Shown here one piece after another: positions 1-11,700 of a stretch of DNA of 64,000 nt (the first letter of the stretch is position 1; every line of letters starts with the position of its first letter). Source of the stretch: Euleptes europaea. Lineage: Eukaryota > Chordata > Lepidosauria > Squamata > Sphaerodactylidae. The notes below the pieces were generated by a model. The model had not been told where the DNA came from. It ran no database searches and worked only from the letters and a program-made list of their open reading frames with translations. Position numbers and translations under genes: made by a program. Location of the stretch: NCBI RefSeq assembly GCF_029931775.1, contig NC_079318.1, forward strand, positions 60,614,659-60,678,658, given 5' to 3'.

Positions 1-309
1 CTGAACTAGGTCAAACTATGATCTGATTCAGTGATATGTTTCTCCTGGTCACTGTAGATCACTCTATGATTCAGAGCAGGGTGGCTTGGAAAGGATTCCT
101 TCAGCATACTTCATCCCCCATAAAGCAGTAGGATTCCACTCACCCCAGCATCACATCTTCATGCAGGCACTGTATTTTAAAACTAAGCCACATCCTCTCC
201 CTACAACAGTGGTAAATTATTTTCTCTGCATACTGTACTGACAGTCCCAAGTTCAACTTCTGGTACCTCCAGTTACAAGGATTGGGTGGTGTGCAGAAGG
301 GTAGAAGGT

Positions 310-1196
310 TTCCAATTGGCAAAGGTGTCAGACAACGATCTACTTTCTCTCCGTATCTCTTCAATCTATGTGCAGAACACATCATAAGGAAATCTGGATT
401 GGCTTGAGGTGAAATTGGAGTGAAAATTGGTGGAAGGCACATTAACAATTTGAGATATGCAAATAACAACACATTATTGGGAGAAAATAGCAAAGACTTG
501 AAATGACTACTGTTGAAGGGTTAAAGCAGAAAGTGCCAAAGGAGAATTACAGTTGAACATCAAGAGAATAAAAGGAATGACTGCTGGGGGATTACACAAC
601 ATCAAGGTTGACAATGAAGAAACTGACACTGTTCAAGATTTTCTGTTCCTTGGCTCCATCACCAACTAAAAGAGAGACTGCAACCAAGAAATCAGGAGAT
701 TGAGACTGGGAAGGGCAGCAGTGAAGGAACTAGAAAAATATAAGGATGTGTCACTGGCAACCAAGATCAAGTTAATTCATGCCAAACTGGACATTGAAGA
801 AAGCTGGCAGGAAGAAAGTTGATTCATTTGAAATGTGTTGGAGGAGACTTTTACAATTACTGTGGAACACCAAAAAGACAAAGAAGTGGGTCCTGGATCA
901 AATCTAACCTGTACTCTCCCTAAAAGCTAAAATAATTAAACTGAGGTTAATGTGCTTTGGTCACATTCTTAGAAGGCAAGAGTCACTGGAAAAGACAATA
1001 ACGCACAGAAAAATTGAAGGCAGCAGGAAAAGAGGAAGATCCAACATGAGATGGATTGACTCAATTATGGAAGCCATGGCCCTCAGTTTGCAAGACCTGA
1101 TGAGCAAGGCTGTTAACGATAGGACGTTTTGAAGGATATTAGCTCATAGGGTCACCATAAGTCAGAAGCAACGTGGCAGCATTTATCACACACAAA
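310..1196 (+). mobile_element. BovB (RTE-clade) LINE, 3' part
   Basis: Degenerate reading frames give IGKGVRQ (about 317), then INNLRYANNN (the LRYADD reverse transcriptase motif in decayed form, about 443), LNIKRIKGMTAGGLHNIKVD (about 553) and FGHILRRQESLEKTITHRKI with GRSNMRWIDSIMEAMALSLQ (950-1132). These are BovB RT and C-terminal signatures. The 3' tail has the usual ending with CACACAAACACA. The copy is old, with many frame breaks, and its 5' end is not in view. Confidence 0.85.
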
Positions 1197-1199
1197 CAC

Positions 1200-2298
1200 A
1201 GTACATGATGTGAAAGACCCCTGCCTGAGACCCTGTAGAACTGCTGCCAGTCAGAGCATACCGGTGTCTGACAGTTTCCTGTGTTCATGTACCATCGCTA
1301 CGACAGATCTGAGCTGGGTCGCTGGGTATTTGCAGGAACCTGCACCAGAGCTACCCTCTCTTGCCAGAGTCTGAGATCCAGCTTATACAACTAGCACAAA
1401 CAAGAGGGGAAACTTCTTTGTTTCCTGGCGAGACTGCACGCATGAGTGGGCCCACTGGGAAAAGGAACAGCTTGCATTTAGAAAACTAGCATGCCGGGGG
1501 GAGAGTTCATTCCTGACTTCTCCCTGACATGAGCGCATAAACTGGCATTTGTGAGCCTGTTGATTAGACATGGAAATTACCAGGAGGCTTTGTAGTTTCT
1601 AAACCATTCTAGAAAGCATTTGGTCTGAGAATCATGAAGAGCCAGCAAAACAGAAGAAAACCTCCCAAGTAGAGCTTCTACAGTGACAAGAGTATAGTTT
1701 GAGGAATATGTAAAACACCATGTTTTGTCTACGTCTCCCTGTACAGCTACTGCTAGCAAAGTGGATGGATTTCTGCTTCATACAGTGAACGTGATTAGTC
1801 TATATGAGATTTCGTATGATTTCTGCTCGATTTGTGCCCTGGGGAAGCAAGGTTGTGCCTATGAAAGCTTATGACATCATGAATTAGCATCTCAGTACTT
1901 TGTTGTTTCAGCTCTATTTGTCACAGCACTTCAAATCTGCAACCTGCCTAGAGGTTGCCATTTGCCAACCCACCTACAGAAAAATGTCCTGTCCCTTTAA
2001 TAGAGGTTTCATGTGTGGAAAAAGGCGGTTAGTGCTGTTTGTGGCACAAAGATAACTAGCAACCCCAGGTAAACAATATCCCATTAAAAAAACAGGGCAT
2101 TTCCCCCTCCAGGCAGTTTTTTTTTGGGGGGGGGGGTCTGCCTCACAGAAGCTGGCCTGGCTCACAGAAGATCACTTTGACTTCCATTTTACAAATGGGA
2201 AATTGAGGATGAGAAACTTATCCAAGACCTCACGGTGTCTGTGGTAGGTGTGGGACCTGAACTATTCTTCCAGACCAAAATTAAACCTTTATTGACCC
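1200..2298. other. No gene recognised
   Basis: AT-balanced sequence without conserved reading frames. A weak trace of a tRNA-SINE 3' part (GAAAGACCCCTGCCTGAGAC) lies at about 1210-1275, and a G-run at 2120-2140. Confidence 0.5.
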
Positions 2299-2555
2299 AG
2301 AAGAAGAAGAGGAGTTGGTTTTTATACCTCGCTTTTCTGTACCTTTAAGGGGTCTCAAAGCAGCTTAAAATTGCCTTCCCTTCCACTCCCCACAACAGAC
2401 ACCTTGTGAGATAGGTGAGGCTGACAGAGTTCAGAGAAAACTGTGACTAGACCAAGGTCATCCAAGCAGGCTTCATTTGAAGGAGGGGAAGTCAAACTTG
2501 GCTCTCCAGATTAGAGCCCACCGCTCTTCATCACTGTGCCACGCTGCCGCTTGAG
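2299..2555 (-). mobile_element. Sauria-type SINE
   Basis: Read on the minus strand it has the tRNA-like head, the CTTGGCC-like middle, a BovB-like 3' part (GTTGTGGGGAGTGG) and a trailing CTCTTCTTCTTC microsatellite. Confidence 0.75.
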
Positions 2556-3571
2556 CTCTACAGTGCCTGCTACTTCACATTAGTACCATCCTTTGGGCTA
2601 CCACTTCTCTTTGCATCCTCTGCTGCTGATGTAGCCATGAAAAGCCTCTCCGCATCTCAGTAACTCTATTGTACTGGAAGGTCAAACTTTTATCTTTCAA
2701 AGAACAGCAGCTAGTTTAAGCAAGACAGCAACCATAAACGGAGATATTTTTTAAACCAAACAGAAGGATGTAATTTTGTTGCCGTGCCTGGTTGGTGTTG
2801 TTCATTTTACTGATGCATCAGGCAGGCTTTGAGCATCACCAGACTCCAGCTCTGCCAGGTTACCTCTATACTTCACTTGAACTTCAAAACACACCACACA
2901 AAGGGAGCTTTAGGAGCAGGTAGGTTTTCAGTCCTCAGGAGAGAAGCCAGCCAGCTGCTCCCCTCTGCTTTGTCTTGGAAAGCCCCACCCTGACATGCTC
3001 CAATGAAGCTATCGGAAGAATACTGAGTTCCATTTAATCCCATCCAGTGAGCTGACAGAGTGATGGTCCCTGCTACACACAGGCCTTTGCTGCCTGATCT
3101 TCCTTGCACTCTCCCAAGACGGGCTTGCAGCTGAATGCAACAGTAAATAGAAGCACAGCATGAACCTTGTCCTTCGGCTCTCCGAGAGTGGAACTCCCCC
3201 ACCCTGACCCAGAGCAACTTACACTATGAAGACGAAGCGGCTGGCTTTCCATGGTATCCTTCCCAGACCAAGGGATGCAAGATGATGTGTGTCAGCCGCA
3301 CAACAGAGGAGAGCAGCGTCTGCTCATCTCAGCTCCCTCGCCCCACTGGAGGCAGCCTCACGATGCAGCTCGGTGACCCACCCACTGCAGCAGCAGATGC
3401 AGCCAGACTACTGAGAGACAGCGAATGCTCTCCTGCAAGAACAGGCATGCATCAGCACAAGCCACTGGTCTCTGAGAAGGGACTGAGAAGGGCTAAGGGG
3501 CCGCAAGTCAGAAATCGCCCCTCCTGCAGCAGGCTGGGCTTTTCAAGATGCCCCACCCTAAGCGTCCATAG

Positions 3572-3875
3572 CAGGAGTCTGCAACCTATGGCACTAGAGA
3601 ATGGGTTCTCAACAAGGGGGGAATCCCCCCCTGGGGGGGTTTTAGGGTTCGGGGGGGGAATTGGGACCACTGTTCAGCAAAGTGTGATGTCCTGTAGAGT
3701 ATGTACAATCTGTAAAATTGTAGTTTGATTTTTAATAACTGTTAGACTATCTTGGGAAGGGGAGAATTCTGAACAATGGTGAAAGGGGGGAATGGAGCAA
3801 TAAAAAGGTTGAGAACCACTGCTAGAGCCAAATGTGGCTCAGTATAGAGCCAAATACAGCTCTTTAAAAAAATCA
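3572..3875. mobile_element. hAT-like MITE with a second hAT-like MITE nested inside (about 3600-3820)
   Basis: The outer unit begins CAGGAGTCTGCAACCTATGG and resumes as AGAGCCAAATGTGGCTC. The inner unit starts GGGTTCTCAAC and ends GTTGAGAACCACT, which are inverted ends, and is bordered by CTAGAG on both sides. Both end types are familiar from short non-autonomous hAT elements. The right end of the outer copy is uncertain. Confidence 0.6.
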
Positions 3876-4652
3876 AATATTTCAATGAAGGGGTTGGTCT
3901 TTTAAAATTATTTATAGCATACTTTTAGTCTGAAAATGGCTACATTCATTTTAATTGTTTTTAAATTCTCTGGGTTTTAATTGATACCTCTTAATGTTTG
4001 GTTTTATTATGTTATTTTGTAAGCAGCCTCAGGCAGGTTTGTCAGGAGACATAGTACAAAAATTCCCTAAATAAATAAATAAAAATTTTAGGTTAAGGTA
4101 TATTAAATGAGTAGGTGGGATGCTAGAGTAACCTGTATGTGAAGGGAATGGCAGGCAAAGATTTTTACTGGACTAAAGGGCTTCTTTAATAAGCTTTACA
4201 GAAAGGGAAATGGTAGAGGTGAACAGTTGCTAGTAATCCAATTGTGAACAATGCACAGGTTTATGCCAGTGCACTAGAACAACTAACTGCACAGGGTGTT
4301 TCTGTGTATATTTATTATGGTTTGTGAGATCTCATGGGTGCCACTTCCTAATAAAGTTCTCACAGCAACCAGTGTTTGGGCTGCAGAAACTTTAAGGATT
4401 GTTAATCAACATGTCAATTATCACTAATGGTTTGCTGTATATTTTCAGTTATACAAATAGGCTTTTATATTCCTTTCCTTTCCCCCTTAGAAGCTCCTTG
4501 ATTCATAAATCTGGAGCAGCATAATTCTAAATTTTGTTTAGGGGATATAGGGACTGAGATAAATTTTGCCACTGCCAATGTAACCTTTGGATCGCTGTTA
4601 CTAAATAAATAAACTCAGACAAAGAGGTATTAGTCCAATCTGTTAGAAGAGT

Positions 4653-5174
4653 AGGGTTGCCAGGTCCCTCTTCACCATCGGCGGGAGATTTTTGGGGCAG
4701 AGCCTGAGGAGGGCAGGGTTTGGAGAGGGGAGGGACTTCAATGCCATAGAGTCCAATGGCTAAAACAGCCATTTTCTCCAGGTGTACTGATCTCTTAGGA
4801 GCCCCGTGGCGCAGAGTGGTAAGCTGCAGTACTGCAGTCAAAAGCTCTGCTCACGACCTGAGTTCGATCCCGATGGAAATAGGTTTCAGGTAGCCAGCTC
4901 AAGGTTGACTCAGCCTTCCATCCTTCCGAGGTCAGTAAAATGAGTACCCAGCTTTCTGGGGGTAAAGGGAAGATGACTGGGGAAGGCACTGGCAAACCAC
5001 CCCGTAAATACAGTCTGCCTCGTAAATGTAGGGATGTGACGTCACCCCATGGGTCAGGAATGACCTGGTGCTTGCACAGCGGACCTTTACTTTACTTTTT
5101 ACTGATCTCTATCGGCTGGAGATCAGTTGTAATAGCAGGAGATCTCCAGCTAGTACCTGGAGATTGGCAACCCT
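4653..5174 (+). mobile_element. hAT-like MITE (AGGGTTGCCA ends), split by a tRNA-SINE
   Basis: Starts AGGGTTGCCAGG and ends TTGGCAACCCT, giving inverted ends. TAGAAGAG flanks both sides, an 8-bp duplication typical of hAT transposition. Internal sequence (CTCCAGGTGTACTGATCTCT) recurs in the copies at 11234 and 11702. No transposase is present. Confidence 0.75.
4796..5100 (+). mobile_element. tRNA-derived SINE (GCCCCGTGGCGCAGAG head)
   Basis: It has an RNA polymerase III A-box-like TGGCGCAGAGTGGTAAG and a B-box-like GAGTTCGATCC. ACTGATCTCT is repeated on both sides (4786-4795 and 5101-5110), so it inserted into the surrounding MITE. Related copies lie at 44945 (+) and 46040 (-). Confidence 0.85.
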
Positions 5175-5771
5175 ATAGAAGAGGAATAATATAACTCGAT
5201 CTTAGATCCTCATAAAAATGACATTTCAGGAGCACGTGTGCTAGAGAATCAATCTAACCAGAAGAAAACGGGCAGGTCCTCTGTGGATCTCTTGCTCTGG
5301 CTGTTTGGTTCTAATTATAAAAGGCTGCAGCCCCCCCCCCCCCCAGTAAATAGCCTTTGCTCTAGCAAACCAATTGTCCTTCTACAAGTCACACTTCAGC
5401 AAGACATTCAGTCACAATATACAGTCCATTTGTTAAAAGATTCAGCACAACAGCCTTGTAGTGAGTGAGCAGGTTTCTAGAGCAAAAGACGGCCCTTCAG
5501 GTGGCCCAACCCTATCTGCATGGAACTGTTACCAGCTTTTTTCTATAGCAATATCAAAGTTTGAGCCCTGCCCGACAGTAGCCTTACTCAATTTGTACAT
5601 GGATGAGGGAGGGATGACTCCGAACAAGAGTAGATTCTTCTCAGTGCTAAGAAAATAAATGAGGTTTGGATTAGGGTTTCTGGTTGTGAGGGAATGATAC
5701 GACTCTATATGAGCATTCCCATGCACACCTTGGTCTTCAAATAAGACCTTACTTACTGTGGATGCCTTGGA

Positions 5772-5850
5772 CTACTGAACAAAATTTGAGTCCAGTACTA
5801 CCTTAAAGACCAAGAGAATTTTTCAGGGAATAAGCTTTTGTGAGTAAAAT
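5772..5850 (-). repeat. Fragment of Penelope-like family A unit
   Basis: Read on the minus strand it matches the GTCTTTAAGGT and CTGGACTC stretch of the inverted-repeat elements at 18983 and 30823, with many changes. A solitary decayed piece. Confidence 0.45.
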
Positions 5851-6847
5851 AAGCACCGGATAAGCACTCGGACCACTGAGTTCAGCAAAGTGGCTACAGG
5901 AATAAGAACCTTTTGAATGGTCACACCCTCATTGTGGAAGCCAAAGCTTCTTTCCTGAGAGCCTTTCAGATAACTAGCAAAAATGCTTTGTTTTCTACGG
6001 TGTCTTTGGTGGATTACTGGTTGTTGCTTTGTGTCTGGAGTTCAGCTTGTCCTTTAGGCATTCTTCAGTGGTTTTATGATGGCTCTGGAAGGCAGGTCAT
6101 GCGTTTAAAAACAATAGTGTCTCTCTGACTAGTCCAGCTTCTAGTCCTTCCCACGCCCATCTTTCAGCCTCAACAGTCCTCCTGCCTTCATTTCACACAA
6201 GTTGTGGCCTCTCTTTTTACTATTTCCCCCTTCAAAATCATGAGCCAGCCTCCAGCTCACACAATGAAGCATTTGCTTCTCCTTTTAATAGCCTGCCAGA
6301 ACACATACCCTCCTCTACTGCTGCCTTAAACATGTAAATATACCTTACCTTCCTCAAAAGGCCAACAGGTATGCATTCGCTAATACACGTTTAGCCCTCC
6401 TGAGCTAAAAACAGGTTCAGATCTTTACACAAGAAGAGGGTGGGGCTAGGCTCTGCTTCTTGAGCAGGATACACAGTACAAGGCAGCCTTGTCTCCTACT
6501 TATATCAAGAGAGGAGAAAACAAGGCTCCTACTCTGCATCTGGGTAAATATTAACTCAGGTCTACTATTTCCCAGCTGGCTTGATTCCAGCCTCACCCAA
6601 TGGGCTCTGTGGTTGCTAGTGCAGTTGGACTCTAGACCGCAGTATGTCAAGACACATACGCGCACATCAAGGGGATGCTGAATGTTAAACCTGCTGGCTC
6701 AATGAGTGGAATCAGTCAACATGGAAAGATGAGTTAATAAATATAGAGTTAGAAAAAACTATATTAAGATTGGAGAGCTTCTAGAAACTTTAATTGGGAC
6801 ATTATTTTTGTTGCTGCATCATAAGTTACAGAAGAATGATCAAAGTC

Positions 6848-6945
6848 TTGGTATCTGAAGAAGTGAGCTATGGCCCAGGAAAGTTCATACCCTGCCAGAA
6901 ATGTTGTTAGTCTTTAAGGTGCTACTGGACTCCTGCTCTTTTCAA
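6848..6945 (+). repeat. Penelope-like family A unit, single arm
   Basis: CTGAAGAAGTGAGC, then CATACCCTGCCAGAAATG, GTTAGTCTTTAAGGTGCTAC and GGACTCCTGCTCTTTTC match one arm of the elements at 18983 and 30823. The hammerhead-like core (from 6855) is partly decayed (GAAA reads GGAAAG). Confidence 0.6.
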
Positions 6946-7276
6946 AGTCTCAGACATTTCTCCTCCACTCTACTCATCATCCAAGCAGACACCAAAAATG
7001 TGCCTATAAATGAACCAGAAGCTGAGCTATCACTACATCCCCTTTACATATGGATATGACAGGGGCCAGCAACAATTCAAACCTATCACAATTCATTCTA
7101 CAGTGCTACACAGGATTAGGGTAAGCACACTGGTTGAGGGTTCTAACATTCATTTATTTATTAAAACATTTGGATCTCGCCTTTTGTTGTGGTTCAAGGC
7201 AGCTTACAATATTAGCTGAAGCTAAGAATTATACTGTGTAAGTTTCAGTTTTCCTTTGAAAATTTCATTATGCTAG

Positions 7277-7515
7277 AGAACCAGTGTGGTGTAATGGTTA
7301 GGAGCTGTGGACTCTAATCTGGAGAACTGGGTTTGATTCCCCATTCACATGAAGCCTGCTGGGGTGACCTTGGGCTAGTCACAGTTCTCTCAGAACTCTC
7401 TCAGCCCCACCTCCCTCACAGATGTCTGTTGTGGGGAGGGGAAGGGGATTGTAAACCGCTTTGAGACTCCTTAAAAGCAGAGAAAAAGCAGGGCATAAAA
7501 CCCAACTCTTTTTCA
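7277..7515 (+). mobile_element. Sauria-type SINE, near full length
   Basis: The head CAGTGTGGTGTAATGGTTAG is tRNA-like with a B-box-like GGGTTTGATTCCCC. GTGACCTTGGGCTAGTCACA is the usual middle, and TGTTGTGGGGAGGGGAAGGG through ACCCAACTCTTTTTC is the BovB-like tail. Confidence 0.85.
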
Positions 7516-8702
7516 TTTGTGAGCATGGGCATGAGTGAAGGCAGCTTGTCACCTAGCCCTACAGCTATCAGGGGGCAAACCTAACCGCATAGCAAAGATT
7601 CTCCTACTGACCTCTTGCTATCACTCCAAGCATCTCCAGGCACACAGGACTGGCATACAGCCTACCTAGCCCAGTTGGCTTTTACTTTTTATTCCTTGTT
7701 GTTACTTTGCTTTGTTTGAATTTGTAACGGTAGATTGACCCTGCTTGTTTCAGGATAAAAGCCAAAGTGAATCATTCACATTTAAAGAAACTCTACCCAA
7801 TGAGGCTAAAATGTATAATAATTCATTAACTTCCAATACATTGTAATTTCATTGTTTCACAATAGCAATTAACTAATTTGTTTCTGGTAATTTAGCATGT
7901 TGGTATATAAAATACCAACTTCTGTTGTTCTTATAAAGTCAATGCTGCATTCCTTGTTTAGCTGTGACTTGCTCAATGAGGCTAGAGACAGATGGATAAA
8001 GCCTTTTATTCAGGAATCTGTCTCTGAAATGGATAATCTGAGGGTTCTTTTAGCAGGGGTGGATTTTAATACTACATTGGCAGTCACTTTCCCAGTCAAT
8101 TAAAATTTAAAAATTACTAATAACTTATGGGTTATTTAGATAGTTCCTCTCCCCCCCCCCTTTTTATTCTGGTCTCAGTGTGACATTGTTCAGGGCCAAA
8201 CTGGCCATATGAACAGTATAATTAAAGTAATAAAGTCAATGCTTTAAAAATGCATTGTCAATATATAATTGGTCAATTGATCAAAGCTTTCTTGGCTGGC
8301 CAAACAGTCAACCCCATACAGGTCTATTTGCCACTCTCATAACCCACAAAAGTTTACTGGAGTGATATTTATTCCTTTAATAAGAAATGTGGGATCAATA
8401 GGATTAAGAGGCCCATCTTAAAGAGGTCTAGTTCAAACCCCTATTCAGGCCTACTCCATGGGGCTTACTAGTATGACAGTGTTCTTAGGATTGCACAGTA
8501 AAGCCTTGACATCTCAAACCCATAGTGCCACCAAGACACCTCCTCACATAGCTGAAGGGCTGCTCTGAGATGCAAAACCACAGCAATCAACTCAGGCCAT
8601 TGCTCAAGGATGGGATACTATACCCTTCTTCCTCCCTTCTATCATCCAGTTCCTGAATCAAAAAAAGCCGGGGAGGGGAGGAGATGCTTGGATAGAAGAG
8701 CT

Positions 8703-8990
8703 GCCTTATTTATTTATCTCAATTTATACCCCACCCTCAACTCCCTGCAAAACCAGGCTCAGGGCGGGTAACAACACGTAAAACCATACAAATTCATCTG
8801 AATACAATAAAAACTATCTCAATAAAATCACATACAGATTCAAAAAGATTAAAAGCAGTAATTTAACAATCGATGGCTCTAAATCTTAAGATTGCTGCGG
8901 CCCTCAGGCAGCCAGGGCCCCAGTTCCATCAATGGTACTGCCACACAGACCTCTGGAAGCCAAGAAACGTACTGGGTAAGTCACCCAACA
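8703..8990 (-). mobile_element. CR1/L2-like LINE 3' end
   Basis: The left edge TTATTTATTTATCTCAATTT is the reversed A-rich 3' tail, followed by ACCCCACCCTC and CAGGCTCAGGGCGGG, the reversed 3' UTR end seen in many reptile LINEs. No open frame remains. Confidence 0.5.
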
Positions 8991-10284
8991 TCCTTTTTTT
9001 ACCGGACTCAGCAATGAGAGTTTAAAACAAGGGCTAATGTAGTCAGACAGCTTGGGCAGACACAGGGAGTTCTCTAGTAGCACAAACAGAACATTTTGTT
9101 GGCAGTGTCCCTACTACACATTTTCCACACATCAATACCCCTGCTGACAGTGCAGATTTCATAGACTAGACACACATAATATGTACCTACTCCATACAGA
9201 ACTACAAGCATTTGTTATGTTTGAGGCAGGAATAAACATGAGCCTGCAGCCAGCACCAAGTAAGCCTACTCCAAGTTATACTTTTATCCAAATGGGGCAA
9301 ATGTTTCAAATTGCATCAGGAGCAATGGCTATGAAGTGCTCTATGAAAATCCAACGAGAAAAACTGTCAGGAATATATCCTCATATATTGTGATGACTGC
9401 CTGCTTCTGGGGTAATCGATAAATGTTGTTTAAATAAGACCATGAACAACAAGCAAGGTTAAAGAACAGATTTACAGGAGGATTGTTATGCGATGGTCCA
9501 TAGCCGCCTGCAGCACCTGGCAACAGCCAACACCATCCAAAGGAGGAGCAGCTTTTTAACTGCCGTGAAAACATACCCTCTGAGATGCGTCCCATTTCAG
9601 TTGCTCGCCTCTGTCCAACATGAGTTAAGGCATAAGAAGTTCGTTATGCAAAATAAGAAGATCCGTTGTATAAATACAAAATAAAAGCTGCTGAGAGGGG
9701 ATAGCGATATGGGGATCCAAAAAACCCTCCCAAGAGAATCAGCTCGATTTAGCTACCACTGCTGAGCATCGACTGCAGGAAAGGGGCCTACCAAGCAAAT
9801 ACTGGCATTAAGAGCACTGTGCAACTGTACTCCTGATCAGGCCAACAGTGCCTGAGTGGATACATCTGATTCTAGCCATTCACCAGTGCAGCTAAGGGCA
9901 CGGTGACCACCTTCCTTTTCAATTGCTACCAGCCATCTAGTGGCCTCCTCTTAACTTCCCCAGCTATCACTAATATGTTGTACCTGCGATGGCATCTAAA
10001 TTACACCATACACTAATGTGGTTGTGTTATACTATATAATGAAACTCCTCAAACTGGCAGAGTTCTGGGTGGAATAGCTGGAGTAACATCTTCAGTTCAC
10101 AAAGCTCTTATTATAATGTCTAGAAACTGCACATCCTTTTCCGCTCCTGCAGTGATCCATAAAGCTGTTTGACAAACAGTGCACCTCCACTTTACCAGCG
10201 TTCAAGAGAGACTTCAGGTAACTCATATACAAAACATGCCTGTTTTTAAAAACACCAAGGAAGTGATCCCCACCTTGCTTGACT
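8991..10284. other. No gene recognised
   Basis: No conserved frame, splice-paired exon or clear repeat was identified between the LINE tail at 8990 and the BovB tail fragment at 10285. Confidence 0.5.
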
Positions 10285-10381
10285 AATATAGACACACACA
10301 TACACACTCTTCTCAGAGACACCACAGAGGAGCAGGGGATGGAGTTGGCTGCGACTTGACGGCACTTTACACACACACACA
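10285..10381 (+). mobile_element. BovB-type 3' tail fragment
   Basis: GAGTTGGCTGCGACTTGACG and GCACTTTACACACACACAC are the BovB or BovB-mobilised SINE 3' end with its simple-repeat tail. Confidence 0.55.
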
Positions 10382-10724
10382 AACTTTATTTTGCCAAGGA
10401 GCTTATTGAGTGGTTTTGGTCAAGCCGTTTGATCTCCACCTAACAAACCCCCACAAAGCTGTTGCAAGGATAAACGGAATACCCCCATATATACTATCCT
10501 GAGTTCCTTGGAAGAAAAATGTCAACATCATTTTGTTTGCTACACAGAAAATAGGGGGGATTAGGTAAAATTAGAGGGCTACTGGATTTTCAGGCAGCAT
10601 ATTTTCTCTCAATTCCAGCAGTGCCATCCTAACCAGCATTACATCCTTCTAAGCTCATTGACTTCAATGGCATTAAAATCCTGGTATACCCCCCGAAGGA
10701 AATTATGATCGTCTAATGAGAACT

Positions 10725-11150
10725 TACTGGTGGTCCCTGGCCCCAAGAGTGTGTGGCTGTCCTCAACTCAGCCTGGTGGAACGCTCTGCCTGGTAACATC
10801 AGGGCCCTGCGGGACCTTAAGGAGTTCCGTAGGGCCTGTAAGACAGATCTTTTCCACCAGGACTATATCTGAGGACAGCTGCGGTATCATCTTTTCTGGC
10901 CTCCCTACCCTTCCCCCTTTCTCATATGCATAACATCATGACCTTGAAGGGGTGGCCTCCTGTATGGCTCTCACAGTATAATTGGGATTTTGGGCCCCAC
11001 CTTATTGTTTTGGGGTTTTACGTATTTTATTATTGATTTTATTGTTACTAATTGTTACTGTATGATTTTTACATGATGTTACATGCCCTGAGCCGGCTTG
11101 CTGGGGAGGACAGGCTACAAATTCAAAGCAAACAAACAAATAAATAAAAG
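10725..11150 (+). mobile_element. CR1/L2-like LINE 3' end
   Basis: A decayed frame reads like the C-terminus of an RT protein (ALPGNIRALRDLKEF, then KTDLFHQDYI and stop), followed by a 3' UTR with GCCCTGAGCCGGCTTGCTGG and an AAATAAATAAAA end. The exact clade is not certain. Confidence 0.6.
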
Positions 11151-11233
11151 GGTACAAGTGGTGACCTGCAATACTCATGATAGGGGATCCCTCTCTCTCT
11201 CTTAACTTACCAGCCTTGCTGGGGCCAATGGGT

Positions 11234-11436
11234 AGGGTTGCCAACCTCCAGGTACTAGCTAGAGATCTCCTACGATTACAACTGATCTCCAGCCAATCGA
11301 GATCAGTTTACCTGGAGAAAATGGTTGCTTTGGCCATTGGACTCCATGTCACTGAAGTCCCTCCACAAACCCCGCCCTCCTCAGGCTCCGCCACCAAAAA
11401 ACACCCGCCGGTGGTGAAGCTAGACCTGACAACCCT
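11234..11436 (-). mobile_element. hAT-like MITE (AGGGTTGCCA ends)
   Basis: Ends AGGGTTGCCAACCTCCAGG and GACAACCCT are inverted. CCAATGG lies on both sides, close to an 8-bp hAT duplication. It is the reverse orientation of the copy at 4653. Confidence 0.7.
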
Positions 11437-11439
11437 ACC

Positions 11440-11700
11440 AATGGCGCTCCCAGTCAGACACCCCAATAGCCTACAGGTCGAACATAGCTCCTGGCTTCCA
11501 CTGCCAGGCCTGAGGCAACTTCTCCCCACATCATCGCTGCTGTCCCTGGAGCCACTGCAGCTCCTTCTCCCCCATCACTGACAACGACGACAGGCCCGGT
11601 GCACCTTCTGGCTTTGCCACCGGGCCAGCTGCAGCTTCTTCTCCTCCCCCACCATTGCTGCTTTTGTCCTCAGGTCCGCCATTACTCCTGTCCTCCCTAC
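11440..11700 (+). repeat. Degenerate GC-rich repeat block (left part)
   Basis: Loosely repeating units of about 70-100 bases carry CTCCTGGCTTCCACTGCCAG, CTTCTGGCTTTGCCACCGGG and CATCGCTGCTG-like motifs. A similar block continues at 16874-17125, beyond the nested insertions. It could be a decayed minisatellite or part of an unrecognised transposon. Confidence 0.4.

Larger units (their letters stand above)
5175..7276. other. No gene recognised apart from the repeat fragments listed
   Basis: A poly-C run at 5330-5344 and a LINE-like T-rich patch (about 7140-7205) are visible. Short frames such as 5913-6128 show no family resemblance. Confidence 0.5.

Noticed and set aside
3282-3728. A 148-codon + strand frame
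   Set aside because: Its end lies inside hAT-like MITE sequence and a G-run; no conserved protein segment or splice context.
4804-4870. Possible tRNA genes (here and at 44950, 46300 and 57100)
   Set aside because: A and B boxes are present, but they belong to SINE heads with long tails and target duplications, and no cloverleaf with a full acceptor stem was seen.
5913-6128. A 71-codon + strand frame
   Set aside because: No similarity recalled, no splice or regulatory context, and a length expected by chance.
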